Translations under genes and position numbers: made by a program | Shown: positions 24,118 through 32,366 of the stretch, in pieces | Numbering within the stretch: the stretch's first letter is position 1 | How the letters are laid out: each line of letters begins with the position of its first letter | Notes under the pieces: model-generated | Database searches by the model: none | Told to the model about the DNA's origin: nothing | What the model saw: the letters and a program-made list of their open reading frames with translations, nothing else | Source: Polaribacter sp. | Lineage (GTDB): Bacteria; Bacteroidota; Bacteroidia; Flavobacteriales; Flavobacteriaceae | Assembly: GCA_018608545.1 (NCBI GenBank) | Contig: JABAZI010000051.1 | Location: forward strand, 1-34,888 | Direction of reading: 5' to 3' | DNA: 34,888 bases

Positions 24118-24435
24118 TTACTTTTTAGTAGAAGCGATGTATTTATTACTCAGTTCCATTGAAATTGCAGAACGTTCAAATTTAATCTTTCCAGCACCTG
24201 TTTCTACAGATACAGTATTATCGGCAGCATTTATTTCTGCGATTTTACCATGGATTCCACTTGATGTTACAACTTTAGTCCCTTTTTTAATTTCTGCTTG
24301 AAAAGTTTTTTCTTTTTTTTGACGATTCATTTGTGGTCTTATCATAAAAAAGTAAAACACAATAATGATTGCTAAAAATGGCAACATACTCATTAAGCTT
24401 CCAGCTCCCTGTTGTAAAAAAATTAAACTATACAT
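24118..24435 (-). CDS. yajC: Preprotein translocase subunit YajC
   Basis: A 105-residue protein with the usual YajC layout: a short N-terminus, one membrane helix (about 14-32, ending FYFFMIRPQMNRQKK) and a small cytoplasmic domain with KKGTKVVTSSGIHGKI and the VSVETGAGKIKFERSAI strand. It associates with SecDF at the SecYEG translocase. It begins two bases after the stop of the DUF1573 gene and ends the nusB operon. Confidence 0.93.
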   Translation of the reverse strand: MYSLIFLQQGAGSLMSMLPFLAIIIVFYFFMIRPQMNRQKKEKTFQAEIKKGTKVVTSSGIHGKIAEINAADNTVSVETGAGKIKFERSAISMELSNKYIASTKK

Positions 24436-24437
24436 AA

Positions 24438-24905
24438 TTATTTTTTTGCTTTTGGTGTTACAGAACCTTTCAATGTTAACACTTCCCTACCAGATTCTGT
24501 ATTGGTTGTTAAAGTGATCGTTTTTTGCTGTCTATTTGGCTTCCCCGAAGTATTAAATTTCACTTTAACCTCTCCTGTAGCTCCTGGTTTTATTGGATTT
24601 TTTGGCCAAACAGGTACTGTACAACCACACGATGCTTGTGCATTGGTAATTACTAAATCTGTTTTACCAGAATTGGTAACTAAGTAACTAGTTTCAACAA
24701 CATCACCTTCATTGACGGTACCGAAATCATATTCTTTTTTATCAAAAGAAATGGATGCAGCTCCTTTTTTAATTTCTGAATCTCTCGACTTTGCATTGAC
24801 TAAATTCTCTTTCTTAATCTTTGCGGTAATGTTCGTAGCATCTTTACAGCTTGTTAAAAAAGAAGCTGTAATTAAAACCAACACTAAAAATTTTGTTATT
24901 TTCAT
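24438..24905 (-). CDS. DUF1573 domain lipoprotein
   Basis: The ATG at 24905 (155 residues) gives a clean lipoprotein leader: MKITKFLVLVLITASF then LTSC with Cys20; the longer frame to 24953 adds 16 residues that do not fit. The DUF1573 domain, an Ig-like or HYDIN-related fold, covers about 52-150: EYDFGTVNEGDVVETSYLV, then ASCGCTVPVWPKNPIKPG and VKVKFNTSGKPN. Its function is unknown. The family is abundant in Bacteroidota, and its position between nusB and yajC looks like a conserved housekeeping cluster. Confidence 0.87.
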   Translation of the reverse strand: MKITKFLVLVLITASFLTSCKDATNITAKIKKENLVNAKSRDSEIKKGAASISFDKKEYDFGTVNEGDVVETSYLVTNSGKTDLVITNAQASCGCTVPVWPKNPIKPGATGEVKVKFNTSGKPNRQQKTITLTTNTESGREVLTLKGSVTPKAKK

Positions 24906-24959
24906 GAATACTTTGTTTTTTAACAAAAATAATAAATAAATGTTCTTGGACAATTAACT

Positions 24960-25898
24960 TTACAACAAACCTCTACCAATTTTTACAATTCTATTATTTT
25001 GAACAAAGTCTTTCGAGATTTTATCTAATACTCCATTAATAAAATAGCTGCTTTTTTCTGTAGAATAATCTTTGGATATCTCTATGTATTCGTTAATTGT
25101 AACTCTTGTTGGTATTGATGGAAAATTTATAAATTCAGCAATTGCCATCTTTATAAGAATCATATCAATGTCTGCAATTCTGTCTGTTTCCCAATTCGGT
25201 GTTTTATCTTCTATATCTTTTTCGTACTCTTTGTGTTTTAAGATTGTTTTCTTAAAAATTTCAGAAACGAAGTCCTCATCATCTGTGTCTTTATAAAGAT
25301 TTCCTAAAACAAACACCTTGCCCTCTTTTTGATTGCCTAAAGTTTTCACAACCCAAGTATTTACAAAAGGAATATCATCTACCCAAGAAATCATATTGTC
25401 TTCAAAATAGTCTGCTAACTTGTCATTCGGTGCAATAATTTCTTTGAAAAAATTAACCACAAAAGCTTTGTCTGTTTTATAGGATTGTTCTGCAGTATCT
25501 AGGTAATTTTTATACAGATCACTTTGCAGTAATTCCTCAAAAATAATTTTCACATATTCATCGTCTAATTCCCAGTTTTTAATATTATTCAGGGAAATAA
25601 AACCGTCTAAACTGACACTTTCTGAAATTGTATTTATAATTTTATTGTCTATAAATTTTGTGTTTGGCTTAAGATCTTCTTTGGTGGCAAGAATTTTCTT
25701 TTTGGATAGCTCCATTTTTCTCGCAGCTAGTTTTTGAACCTCTACTAACAACTGTAAATTCAAGACATACAATTCATACAATTTTAAAATACTATGTTTT
25801 AAAAATTTTTCTTCTCTAATGATATCATCATTGTGAGATTGTAACATAGCGTACACAGACTGCATAACTTTAACTCTAATATGTCTTCTATTGATCAT
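24960..25898 (-). CDS. nusB: Transcription antitermination factor NusB (long Bacteroidota form)
   Basis: The 312-residue protein starts INRRHIRVKVMQSVYAM, the RNA-binding start of NusB, and its C-terminal helices carry DRIADIDMILIKMAIAEFINFPSIPTR-type residues (about 245-270) with the NEYIEISKDYS block and the FINGVLDKI end. E. coli NusB is about 140 residues; the extra length is a central insertion of helical sequence, as in other Bacteroidota. NusB with NusE binds boxA in rRNA transcripts and prevents early termination. It is the first gene of the nusB-DUF1573-yajC operon and is divergent from the ABC exporter gene. Confidence 0.9.
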   Translation of the reverse strand: MINRRHIRVKVMQSVYAMLQSHNDDIIREEKFLKHSILKLYELYVLNLQLLVEVQKLAARKMELSKKKILATKEDLKPNTKFIDNKIINTISESVSLDGFISLNNIKNWELDDEYVKIIFEELLQSDLYKNYLDTAEQSYKTDKAFVVNFFKEIIAPNDKLADYFEDNMISWVDDIPFVNTWVVKTLGNQKEGKVFVLGNLYKDTDDEDFVSEIFKKTILKHKEYEKDIEDKTPNWETDRIADIDMILIKMAIAEFINFPSIPTRVTINEYIEISKDYSTEKSSYFINGVLDKISKDFVQNNRIVKIGRGLL

Positions 25899-26093
25899 TT
25901 TCTAAAGAACTTATATATAATTTTCGATGCAAAAATAGTGTTATTTTACTTTTATCCTGTTAACTTTTGAGTCTTTTTCAAGAATTAATTTCATATCGAA
26001 TTTGTATCTTGGAAAACTATTTTTTTTTATCAAAAAAAATAATTGGGTACATTAAATTAATTGTAATTTTATTTTTTTTAAAAGCAATCTCGT

Positions 26094-27854
26094 TTGAAGG
26101 AACTACAATATATAAATAATTACTTTTTTAAATATAAAAGACAACTATTAATCGGTATTTTAATTACCGTTCTATCTAAATTTTTAACATTAAAAATTCC
26201 TCAAATTATAGGAGACTCTTTGAACGTTGTTGAAGAATATCAAAATGGAGAAATTACAAATCTAGAAGAAGTAAAACATCAATTATTTATCAATATACTA
26301 CTTATCGTTGGTGTTGCTTTGTGCTCTGGTTTCTTTACCTTTTTAATGAGACAGACTATTATTGTTACTTCAAGATTGATAGAATTTGATTTAAAAAATG
26401 AGATTTACCAACAATATCAAAGATTGTCATTAAACTTCTACAAGAAAAACAGGACTGGTGATCTCATGAATAGAATCTCTGAAGATGTTTCAAAAGTGAG
26501 AATGTATGTTGGGCCGGCTATTATGTACAGTATAAATATGATTGTATTATTTGCTGTTGGTTTCACACAAATGATTAGCATCGATGTAAAACTAACAATG
26601 TACACGCTAATTCCCTTCCCGCTGTTATCAATTTCAATATTTATTTTAAGTAAAGTTATTCATAAAAGAAGTACCATTGTTCAAGAATATTTATCGAAAC
26701 TAACCACCTTTAATCAAGAATTTTTCTCTGGAATTAATGTCGTGAAATCTTATGGTATTGAAACTTCCGTAATCAAAGATTTTGATAAAATCGCAAACGA
26801 AAGTAAAGAGAAAAATATTCACCTTCAAAAAGCAAATGCACTATTTTTTCCCTTAATGATTTTATTGATCGGAATTAGTAACTTATTTGTAATTTATATT
26901 GGGGGCACACAATACATAAACGGTGAAATTCAATTCGGAACGATCATAGAATTTATGTTATATGTAAATATTCTTACTTGGCCAGTTGCAGTAGTTGGCT
27001 GGGTTACTTCAATGGTACAGCAAGCTGAAGCTTCCCAAGCGAGAATCAATGAGTTCTTAAAGGAAATTCCAGAGATACAAAACACCAACACACTTTCCTC
27101 TGAGTTAAACGGAAATGTTACTTTTAAGAATGTTACTTTTACTTATGACGATACCAACATCACAGCACTTAAAAACATAAATTTTACTGTTAAATCTGGA
27201 GAAACTTTAGCTGTTTTAGGAAAAACAGGATCTGGAAAATCAACAATTATTGAATTAATTTCAAGGTTGTACGACACTAAAATAGGAAGCGTGTTATTAG
27301 ATGAGATTCCTATAAAGGAGGTGAATTTAAATGCTGTTCGCAGTCAGATAGGTTTTGTACCTCAAGATCCTTTTTTATTTTCAGAAAGTATCGAAGAAAA
27401 TATTAAATTTGGGAAAGAAAGCGCAACTAAAGAAGAAATTATTTCAGCTGCTAAAAATGCTGATGTTCACGATAATATCATCAATTTTCCCAATGGATAT
27501 AAAACCATTTTAGGAGAGCGAGGAGTTACTCTTTCTGGAGGGCAAAAGCAACGTATTTCAATTGCTAGAGCCATTATAAAAGAACCTAAGATTTTAATTT
27601 TTGATGATTGCCTTTCTGCTGTTGACACTGAAACAGAGGAGAAAATTTTATCAAATTTAGAAATAATTTCTAAAAACATTACTACTTTTATTGTAAGTCA
27701 TCGAGTCTCATCTGCTAAAAAAGCCGATAAAATAATTGTTTTAAATGATGGGGAAATCATACAAAAGGGAACTCATAACGACTTGATACATGTCGATGGA
27801 TATTATAAAAGTTTATACGAACAACAACTTTTAGAAAAAAAAATTAGTCTTTAA
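26094..27854 (+). CDS. ABC exporter half-transporter (MdlA/BmrC-like), TTG start
   Basis: A 586-residue fusion of a six-helix membrane domain (about 15-310) and a nucleotide-binding domain. The frame starts with TTG; the family-like MKELQYINNYFFKYKRQL follows and no in-frame ATG precedes it. Walker A GKTGSGKST is at 376-384, the Q-loop lies in FVPQDPF, the signature LSGGQKQR starts at 480, Walker B is ILIFDD at 500-505 and the H-loop is in IVSHRVS. The residue after the Walker B Asp is Asp505, not the usual catalytic Glu, as in the degenerate half of heterodimeric exporters such as BmrC or TM287. No partner half-transporter is next to it. The substrate (drug, lipid or peptide) is unknown. It is divergent from nusB. 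Confidence 0.9.
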   Translation: MKELQYINNYFFKYKRQLLIGILITVLSKFLTLKIPQIIGDSLNVVEEYQNGEITNLEEVKHQLFINILLIVGVALCSGFFTFLMRQTIIVTSRLIEFDLKNEIYQQYQRLSLNFYKKNRTGDLMNRISEDVSKVRMYVGPAIMYSINMIVLFAVGFTQMISIDVKLTMYTLIPFPLLSISIFILSKVIHKRSTIVQEYLSKLTTFNQEFFSGINVVKSYGIETSVIKDFDKIANESKEKNIHLQKANALFFPLMILLIGISNLFVIYIGGTQYINGEIQFGTIIEFMLYVNILTWPVAVVGWVTSMVQQAEASQARINEFLKEIPEIQNTNTLSSELNGNVTFKNVTFTYDDTNITALKNINFTVKSGETLAVLGKTGSGKSTIIELISRLYDTKIGSVLLDEIPIKEVNLNAVRSQIGFVPQDPFLFSESIEENIKFGKESATKEEIISAAKNADVHDNIINFPNGYKTILGERGVTLSGGQKQRISIARAIIKEPKILIFDDCLSAVDTETEEKILSNLEIISKNITTFIVSHRVSSAKKADKIIVLNDGEIIQKGTHNDLIHVDGYYKSLYEQQLLEKKISL

Positions 27855-27856
27855 CA

Positions 27857-27885
27857 TTGCTACATTAAATATTTTGTTAGATTTG
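27857..27885 (+). promoter_or_regulatory. Promoter of the DUF3276 gene
   Basis: TTG at 27857-27859 and TAGATTTG at 27878-27885 match the Bacteroidota -33 and -7 elements with an 18-base gap. The predicted transcript start lies near 27891, about 33 bases before the ATG at 27925. This is the best complete promoter match I found in the window. Confidence 0.55.
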
Positions 27886-27924
27886 TTTAAGTAAAAAAAA
27901 TATTTTAACTACTATTTAAGAATT

Positions 27925-28290
27925 ATGGCAGAGAGAATTGAACAAGAAGAAATTTTTTCACAAGTATTAAGAGCAGGAAGAAGAACTTACTTTTTTGACG
28001 TAAGAGCGACAAAAGCAGATGACTATTATTTAACTGTGACGGAAAGCAAAAAGTTTACACATGACGATGGCAGCTTCCGTTACCAAAAACATAAAATATA
28101 CCTGTACAAAGAAGATTTTAGTGATTTTCAAGAAATGTTAGGGAAAGCAACCGATTACATACTAAATGAAAAAGGGAGTGAAGTAATTAGTGAGCGTCAT
28201 CAAAAAGATTTTAAAAAGGAAGAAGTAAACACAACCGATGAAACAACATCTACTCAAAGTTTTACGGATGTTTCTTTCGACGATATTTAA
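27925..28290 (+). CDS. DUF3276 / PUR-family nucleic-acid-binding protein
   Basis: A 121-residue protein starting MAERIEQEEIFSQVLRAGRRTYFFDVRATKADDYYLTV. The PUR-like repeat covers about 8-85, with AGRRTYFFDVR and RYQKHKIYLYKEDF as the paired sheet and helix, followed by an acidic, Ser/Thr-rich disordered tail ending FTDVSFDDI. PUR-alpha-type proteins, including BpuR of Borrelia, bind single-stranded DNA and RNA. The exact role in Bacteroidota is not established. The gene has its own promoter and a strong terminator, so it is monocistronic and probably well expressed. Confidence 0.88.
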   Translation: MAERIEQEEIFSQVLRAGRRTYFFDVRATKADDYYLTVTESKKFTHDDGSFRYQKHKIYLYKEDFSDFQEMLGKATDYILNEKGSEVISERHQKDFKKEEVNTTDETTSTQSFTDVSFDDI

Positions 28291-28346
28291 AAAATTAAAA
28301 TTTTAATTATAGAACCCATTCATAGCATACTCAATGCTTAACGTAT

Positions 28347-28380
28347 AAAAAAACCATAAGTAACAACTTATGGTTTTTTT
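28347..28380. terminator. Strong bidirectional rho-independent terminator
   Basis: The stem ACCATAAGT (28353-28361) with ACTTATGGT (28366-28374) has a 4-base loop and is flanked by an A-run before and a T-run after, so it works in both directions. It serves the convergent DUF3276 gene (plus strand) and isochorismate synthase gene (minus strand). Confidence 0.92.
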
Positions 28381-28385
28381 ATTTT

Positions 28386-29432
28386 TTAAAGAACTTGCTT
28401 CATGGTCTTAGTTTTGGCAATCGTTTCCTCCCATTCCTTATTTTCATTACTCTCTTTAGTAATCCCTCCACCCACAAAAACAGTAGCAACAGAATCATCA
28501 ACAGTCATGCACCTTAAATTAACAAAAAGAGATGAATATTTGTTTTCAAAATTAAGCTCTCCTAAAAACCCCGTATAAAAGGTTCTTTTATACGGTTCGT
28601 TTGTATTGATAAATAGTTTAGCTTTTTCTCTAGGAAGCCCGCATACAGCTGGTGTCGGATGTAAAGCCCTTATCAACTCTTTCAGAGAAGAAAAACTATT
28701 TAAAGCACCGTCAACCCTTGTTTTTAAATGCAACAGATTTCCTGCTTTTACTGTTTCAGTTTTGTCTATAACAAGTTTTGTTGTTAATGGTTTTAATTGA
28801 TTTTCAATAAAATTAGTAACCAATTGTTGCTCTTCTAGCTCTTTATTTTTCCAAACAACTTTGTGATCAACAAAAACTTGTGTTCCTGCTAAGGACATTG
28901 TTTCAAATTGTTGGCCAGAAATAGTTAAAAGTGTTTCAGGAGTTGCTCCAAACCACAAACCAACTTTAGGATGAAACCAAACATATACAAAAGCATTTGG
29001 ATGGGTTTTTAATATTTTTTTAAATGTAATTAATAGATTAAAATGCTCAAGTACTATGTCTTCATTTCGAGATACAACTACTTTTTTCAATACCTTGTTA
29101 TTAATCTGTCCAAGGGCTTTTTCTACTAGATGAATGTATTGTTCTTTGTTAGCTTCATCCACATTTAAAGGCGACTCTTTCAATATAAAACGCTCCTCGA
29201 TTTGAATTTTTTCGGTTATAAAATCTGCTTCTTTTATTGGAAATAAAATAGTATTCTCATCACTATTAAAAGGAGAAAAAATAAATCCGCTTTCGGTAAA
29301 GTCTTTGGTATAGAACAACTGATCGGTATTCATAAATAAAGAAGAAACTTCTTCACAAGAAGGCTTTCGATATGCTACAAATGGCAAATTTCTTTTGTAA
29401 TGCGTTTCAATTTTATTAAAAAGGAGTTCCAA
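28386..29432 (-). CDS. menF: Chorismate-binding protein, probable isochorismate synthase
   Basis: A 348-residue protein with the conserved core of chorismate-utilising enzymes in its C-terminal two thirds: KKVVVSRNEDIVL near 118, FVYVWFHPKVGLWFGATPETLL, LAGTQ, LHLKTRVDGAL, LHPTPAVCGLP, and at the end FVGGGITKESNENKEWEETIAKT, which holds the metal-binding Glu residues. It should convert chorismate to isochorismate, the first step of menaquinone synthesis. It follows the thioesterase gene by 13 bases in one operon, and that pairing favours menaquinone over siderophore or salicylate synthesis. Shorter than E. coli MenF, but normal for Flavobacteriaceae. Confidence 0.88.
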   Translation of the reverse strand: MELLFNKIETHYKRNLPFVAYRKPSCEEVSSLFMNTDQLFYTKDFTESGFIFSPFNSDENTILFPIKEADFITEKIQIEERFILKESPLNVDEANKEQYIHLVEKALGQINNKVLKKVVVSRNEDIVLEHFNLLITFKKILKTHPNAFVYVWFHPKVGLWFGATPETLLTISGQQFETMSLAGTQVFVDHKVVWKNKELEEQQLVTNFIENQLKPLTTKLVIDKTETVKAGNLLHLKTRVDGALNSFSSLKELIRALHPTPAVCGLPREKAKLFINTNEPYKRTFYTGFLGELNFENKYSSLFVNLRCMTVDDSVATVFVGGGITKESNENKEWEETIAKTKTMKQVL

Positions 29433-29445
29433 TAGACAGGTAAAA

Positions 29446-29862
29446 TTATTTTTTTGTAAGCACGATGTTGGTCATTTTAGCTACGGAAATCAAGGCATCA
29501 TTTTCATCTATAATACGAACTTCCCACAGATGCGTCGTTTTTCCTTTGTGTATGTTTTTTGCTGTAGCATACACCACTCCATCTATTTTACTTTTCAAAT
29601 GATTTATAGACAGCTGAATACCATTTACATACTGACTTGTACCATCTATAAAAAAATTAGAAGCGGCACTTCCTACACTTTCTGCTAATGCGGCAGTTGC
29701 TCCACCATGCAATTGACCAAGAGGTTGATGTACCTTGGTTGTAACGGGCATTTTTGCTGTTAAGAAATCTTCTCCAAAGTCAACGAACTCAATATCAAGA
29801 GTTTCCATCAACGTGTTTTTACATTTTTTATTAAAAACTACTAAAATTTCTTTTTTATCCAT
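29446..29862 (-). CDS. PaaI-family hotdog-fold acyl-CoA thioesterase, probable DHNA-CoA thioesterase
   Basis: A 138-residue single hotdog domain. LHGGATAALAESVGSAAS contains the His52-Gly-Gly of the active-site loop and Glu61 on the central helix, the catalytic carboxylate of this subfamily; VVYATAKNIHKGKTTHLWEVRI is the typical second half. Such proteins hydrolyse 1,4-dihydroxy-2-naphthoyl-CoA in menaquinone synthesis, and co-transcription with the isochorismate synthase gene supports this. A generic phenylacetyl-CoA thioesterase is the alternative. It is divergent from the gene at 29934, with 71 bases between. Confidence 0.86.
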   Translation of the reverse strand: MDKKEILVVFNKKCKNTLMETLDIEFVDFGEDFLTAKMPVTTKVHQPLGQLHGGATAALAESVGSAASNFFIDGTSQYVNGIQLSINHLKSKIDGVVYATAKNIHKGKTTHLWEVRIIDENDALISVAKMTNIVLTKK

Positions 29863-29901
29863 AGGTTATAAAACTAATGTAAAATTACACATAAAAATTT
29901 G

Positions 29902-29909
29902 TATTTTTG
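29902..29909 (+). promoter_or_regulatory. Candidate -7 box for the pRiA4b ORF-3-like gene
   Basis: TATTTTTG matches TAnnTTTG 24 bases before the ATG at 29934. The -33 TTG is not evident. The short leader fits other genes in the window. Confidence 0.42.
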
Positions 29910-29933
29910 TTGTAGAAAAAGTTAAACTATTAC

Positions 29934-30434
29934 ATGTACAAAATACGCATAATTTTAGACACAAATGAAGATGTTATTAGAACAATTTTGTTCGATGCTG
30001 ATATCAATTTAGAAAATTTACACCGAACCATTGCAAAGTCTTTTGGTTTTAAAGGACAAGAAATGGCCTCTTTTTACCGAACCGATTCTGAATGGACTCA
30101 AGGTGAAGAGATCCCCTTGTTTAACATGGAAGAGTCTGGGGAGGGAATCTCTATGGAAACTTGTATTTTAAAAGATGTTTTACCACAAGAAGATGATAAA
30201 TTAATCTATGTATATGATTTTTTAAAAATGTGGACATTTTATGTAGATGTTATTGAAATTTCTGATGAAAAAAGAAACGATTTACCGCAATGTATTTTAA
30301 CTGTTGGTGAAATTCCTGACGAAGCGCCAGAAAAAGAATTCGTGGCAGACAAGCTCGATGACGGATTTGGAGGTAAAGAAGACATTGATGATGAATTCAC
30401 TGATTATGATAGTTTTGACTACAACGAATATTAA
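29934..30434 (+). CDS. Plasmid pRiA4b ORF-3-like family protein
   Basis: A 166-residue protein that opens MYKIRIILDTNEDVIRTILFDADINLENLHRTIAKSFGF, the conserved first half of the pRiA4b ORF-3-like family, with the YRTDSEWTQGEEI block next. The C-terminal third is strongly acidic and ends DDEFTDYDSFDYNEY. The name comes from an Agrobacterium plasmid, but the family is widespread on chromosomes and its function is unknown. No transposase or plasmid gene is near, so there is no sign of mobility. It lies between the menaquinone pair and the ABC-2 transporter, probably as a single-gene unit. Confidence 0.82.
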   Translation: MYKIRIILDTNEDVIRTILFDADINLENLHRTIAKSFGFKGQEMASFYRTDSEWTQGEEIPLFNMEESGEGISMETCILKDVLPQEDDKLIYVYDFLKMWTFYVDVIEISDEKRNDLPQCILTVGEIPDEAPEKEFVADKLDDGFGGKEDIDDEFTDYDSFDYNEY

Positions 30435-30561
30435 AAATACGCTTCCATCTTCTTGTTAATTTGTTAAATTAGATTCCATCCCGTTTCATATTTGTGAGTT
30501 TGATTGTAACAAAACCCAAACATACTCGTTTAATAATTCAGAACGATTAAAAAAAAATGCT

Positions 30562-31461
30562 TTGGAAACGATCTTATCTCTCAATAATCTTAGTAAAAAA
30601 TTCGGACAGATTCAAGCCGTAAAAAACCTCTCTTTCAACATCAAAAAAGGAAACGTTTACGGAATTTTAGGTCCAAATGGAAGTGGTAAATCTACTACAT
30701 TAGGAATCATTTTAAATGTTGTGAATAAAACTTCTGGTGAATTCACATGGTTCAATGGAAAACGAACGACACATGAAGCACTAAAAAAAGTAGGAGCAAT
30801 TATTGAGCGTCCCAATTTTTACCCCTATATGACAGCTTCTCAAAACTTACGCTTGATCTGTAAAATTAAAGAGGTCTCTACAGATAAAATCAACGAAAAA
30901 CTTACGGATGTAAATTTATTTGAACGGAGAGACAGCTTGTTTAAAACCTTCTCTTTAGGAATGAAACAACGTTTAGCAATTGCTTCAGCCCTTTTAAACG
31001 ACCCAGAAGTATTAATCCTAGATGAACCAACCAATGGATTGGATCCACAAGGAATTCACGAAATTCGTGAGATCATTAAAAGTATTGCGGCAAAAGGAAC
31101 GACCATTTTGTTAGCCTCCCACCTACTCGATGAAGTTGAAAAAGTATGTTCTCATGTAATTGTAATCAGAAAAGGTGAAAAATTATATAGTGGAAGTGTC
31201 GATGAAATGACCGCCTCAAAAGGCTTATTCGAACTTAGTTCAGAGACTCAAAAGAGCAAATTACAATCCCTTTTAGAAGAACACGAAGGCATTGGTACTG
31301 TCAAAGAAGAAGGGGATGTTATTATTGCATATTTAACAGCGGAGATGAAAGCAAGTGAAATGAATGCCTATTTACTTGACAATGGAGTTTCAGTCTCTCA
31401 TCTGGTCAAACGAAAACCAAGTTTAGAACAACAATTCTTGGAGTTAACGAACAATCAATAA
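30562..31461 (+). CDS. ABC-2 type transporter ATPase (BcrA/CcmA-like), TTG start
   Basis: A 299-residue ATP-binding subunit. The start is TTG at 30562; an ATG five bases upstream is out of frame and leads to a short frame. Walker A GPNGSGKST is at 37-45, the signature FSLGMKQR at 130-137 and Walker B VLILDEPTNGLDPQG from 150, with an intact catalytic Glu155. The C-terminal 80 residues form the accessory domain usual in the BcrA type. It works with the permease encoded 21 bases downstream. The substrate is unknown; lantibiotic or antibiotic self-protection is the classical role, but nothing here proves it. Confidence 0.92.
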   Translation: METILSLNNLSKKFGQIQAVKNLSFNIKKGNVYGILGPNGSGKSTTLGIILNVVNKTSGEFTWFNGKRTTHEALKKVGAIIERPNFYPYMTASQNLRLICKIKEVSTDKINEKLTDVNLFERRDSLFKTFSLGMKQRLAIASALLNDPEVLILDEPTNGLDPQGIHEIREIIKSIAAKGTTILLASHLLDEVEKVCSHVIVIRKGEKLYSGSVDEMTASKGLFELSSETQKSKLQSLLEEHEGIGTVKEEGDVIIAYLTAEMKASEMNAYLLDNGVSVSHLVKRKPSLEQQFLELTNNQ

Positions 31462-31482
31462 TCATTTAAAAAAATCATCGCG

Positions 31483-32325
31483 ATGTTAAGACTTCTATCC
31501 ATAGAATTTGATAAACTAAAATATAACAAAGCCAGTAAAACACTTTCCATTATTTACTTTGGACTGCTCATATGTATCGCATTAGTATCTACTATCAAAT
31601 TTGAATTTGGAGATTTCAAATTGCATCTAGCCGATCAAGGAATTTTTAATTTTCCGTATATCTGGCATTTTAACACCTATGTGGCAGCTATTTTGAAGTT
31701 TTTCTTATTACTCGTTATTGTTTCTATGATGTCTGACGAATACAGTTACAAAACATTGAAACAAAATTTAATTGATGGATTGAGTAAAAAAGAATTTATT
31801 CTTTCAAAATTCTACACGGTCATTGTTTTTTCGATTACTTCTACACTATTTGTTTTTCTCATCTCTCTAACTTTAGGGTTGGTGTATTCTGATTACAATG
31901 AATTTTCAATTATCGTAACAGATTTAGAATATCTAATCGCTTTTTTTATCAAACTCGTAGGGTTTTTCTCCATGGGACTTTTTTTTGGAATCTTAGTCAA
32001 AAGATCGGCCTTTGCAGTGGGTACCATGGTCGTTTGGTTTATAGGAGAAGGAATTTTTAAAGGATATTTATTTTGGGTATACAGAGCAGCCGAAAGCACC
32101 TCTAAATCTGTAGATTTTATAATGCAATTTCTCCCAGGAGAAGCAATCTCAAACCTTATTAAACAACCGTTTTCAAGACTTGGAGCTGTAAAAACCTTAG
32201 CGAACTCTATGGGAAAAACCTTTGATAAGTCCGAAGTAGAATTTGGTTCAATTTTTATTGTATTGGTTTGGACTGCTATTTTTATCTATTTATCCTATGT
32301 ACTGTTAAAAAAGAGGGATTTATAA
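31483..32325 (+). CDS. ABC-2 type transporter permease
   Basis: A 280-residue integral membrane protein with about six hydrophobic segments: near 20-40 (IIYFGLLICIALVSTI), 68-86, 107-130 (VIVFSITSTLFVFLISLTLGLVY), 147-168, 174-196 and 255-275. The cytoplasmic start MLRLLSIEFDKLKYNKASKT is typical of ABC-2 permeases, as is DEYSYKTLKQNLIDGLSKKEFILSK between helices two and three. It pairs with the ATPase encoded just upstream in one operon. Confidence 0.9.
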   Translation: MLRLLSIEFDKLKYNKASKTLSIIYFGLLICIALVSTIKFEFGDFKLHLADQGIFNFPYIWHFNTYVAAILKFFLLLVIVSMMSDEYSYKTLKQNLIDGLSKKEFILSKFYTVIVFSITSTLFVFLISLTLGLVYSDYNEFSIIVTDLEYLIAFFIKLVGFFSMGLFFGILVKRSAFAVGTMVVWFIGEGIFKGYLFWVYRAAESTSKSVDFIMQFLPGEAISNLIKQPFSRLGAVKTLANSMGKTFDKSEVEFGSIFIVLVWTAIFIYLSYVLLKKRDL

Positions 32326-32336
32326 TACTTTTATAG

Positions 32337-32344
32337 TATATTTG
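32337..32344 (+). promoter_or_regulatory. Candidate -7 box for the large surface protein gene
   Basis: TATATTTG matches TAnnTTTG exactly, 22 bases before the ATG at 32367 and just after the permease stop. No TTG is seen at the -33 position, so this is only a candidate. Confidence 0.42.
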
Positions 32345-32366
32345 GGTAAAAACTAACCCTTATCAA

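Noticed and set aside
5466-28312. TAATTATAG as the operator motif of a locus-wide regulon, because it occurs before the GH-A gene and GH16, with a partial match before the regulator.
   Set aside because: The same nine bases also occur at 28304-28312 between the DUF3276 gene and its terminator, outside the locus, and it was not found upstream of susC. In such AT-rich DNA it is too common to call without counts.
29934-30434. Sign of a plasmid or mobile element, because the family is named after plasmid pRiA4b.
   Set aside because: No transposase, integrase, replication gene or terminal repeat is near; the family is common on chromosomes.
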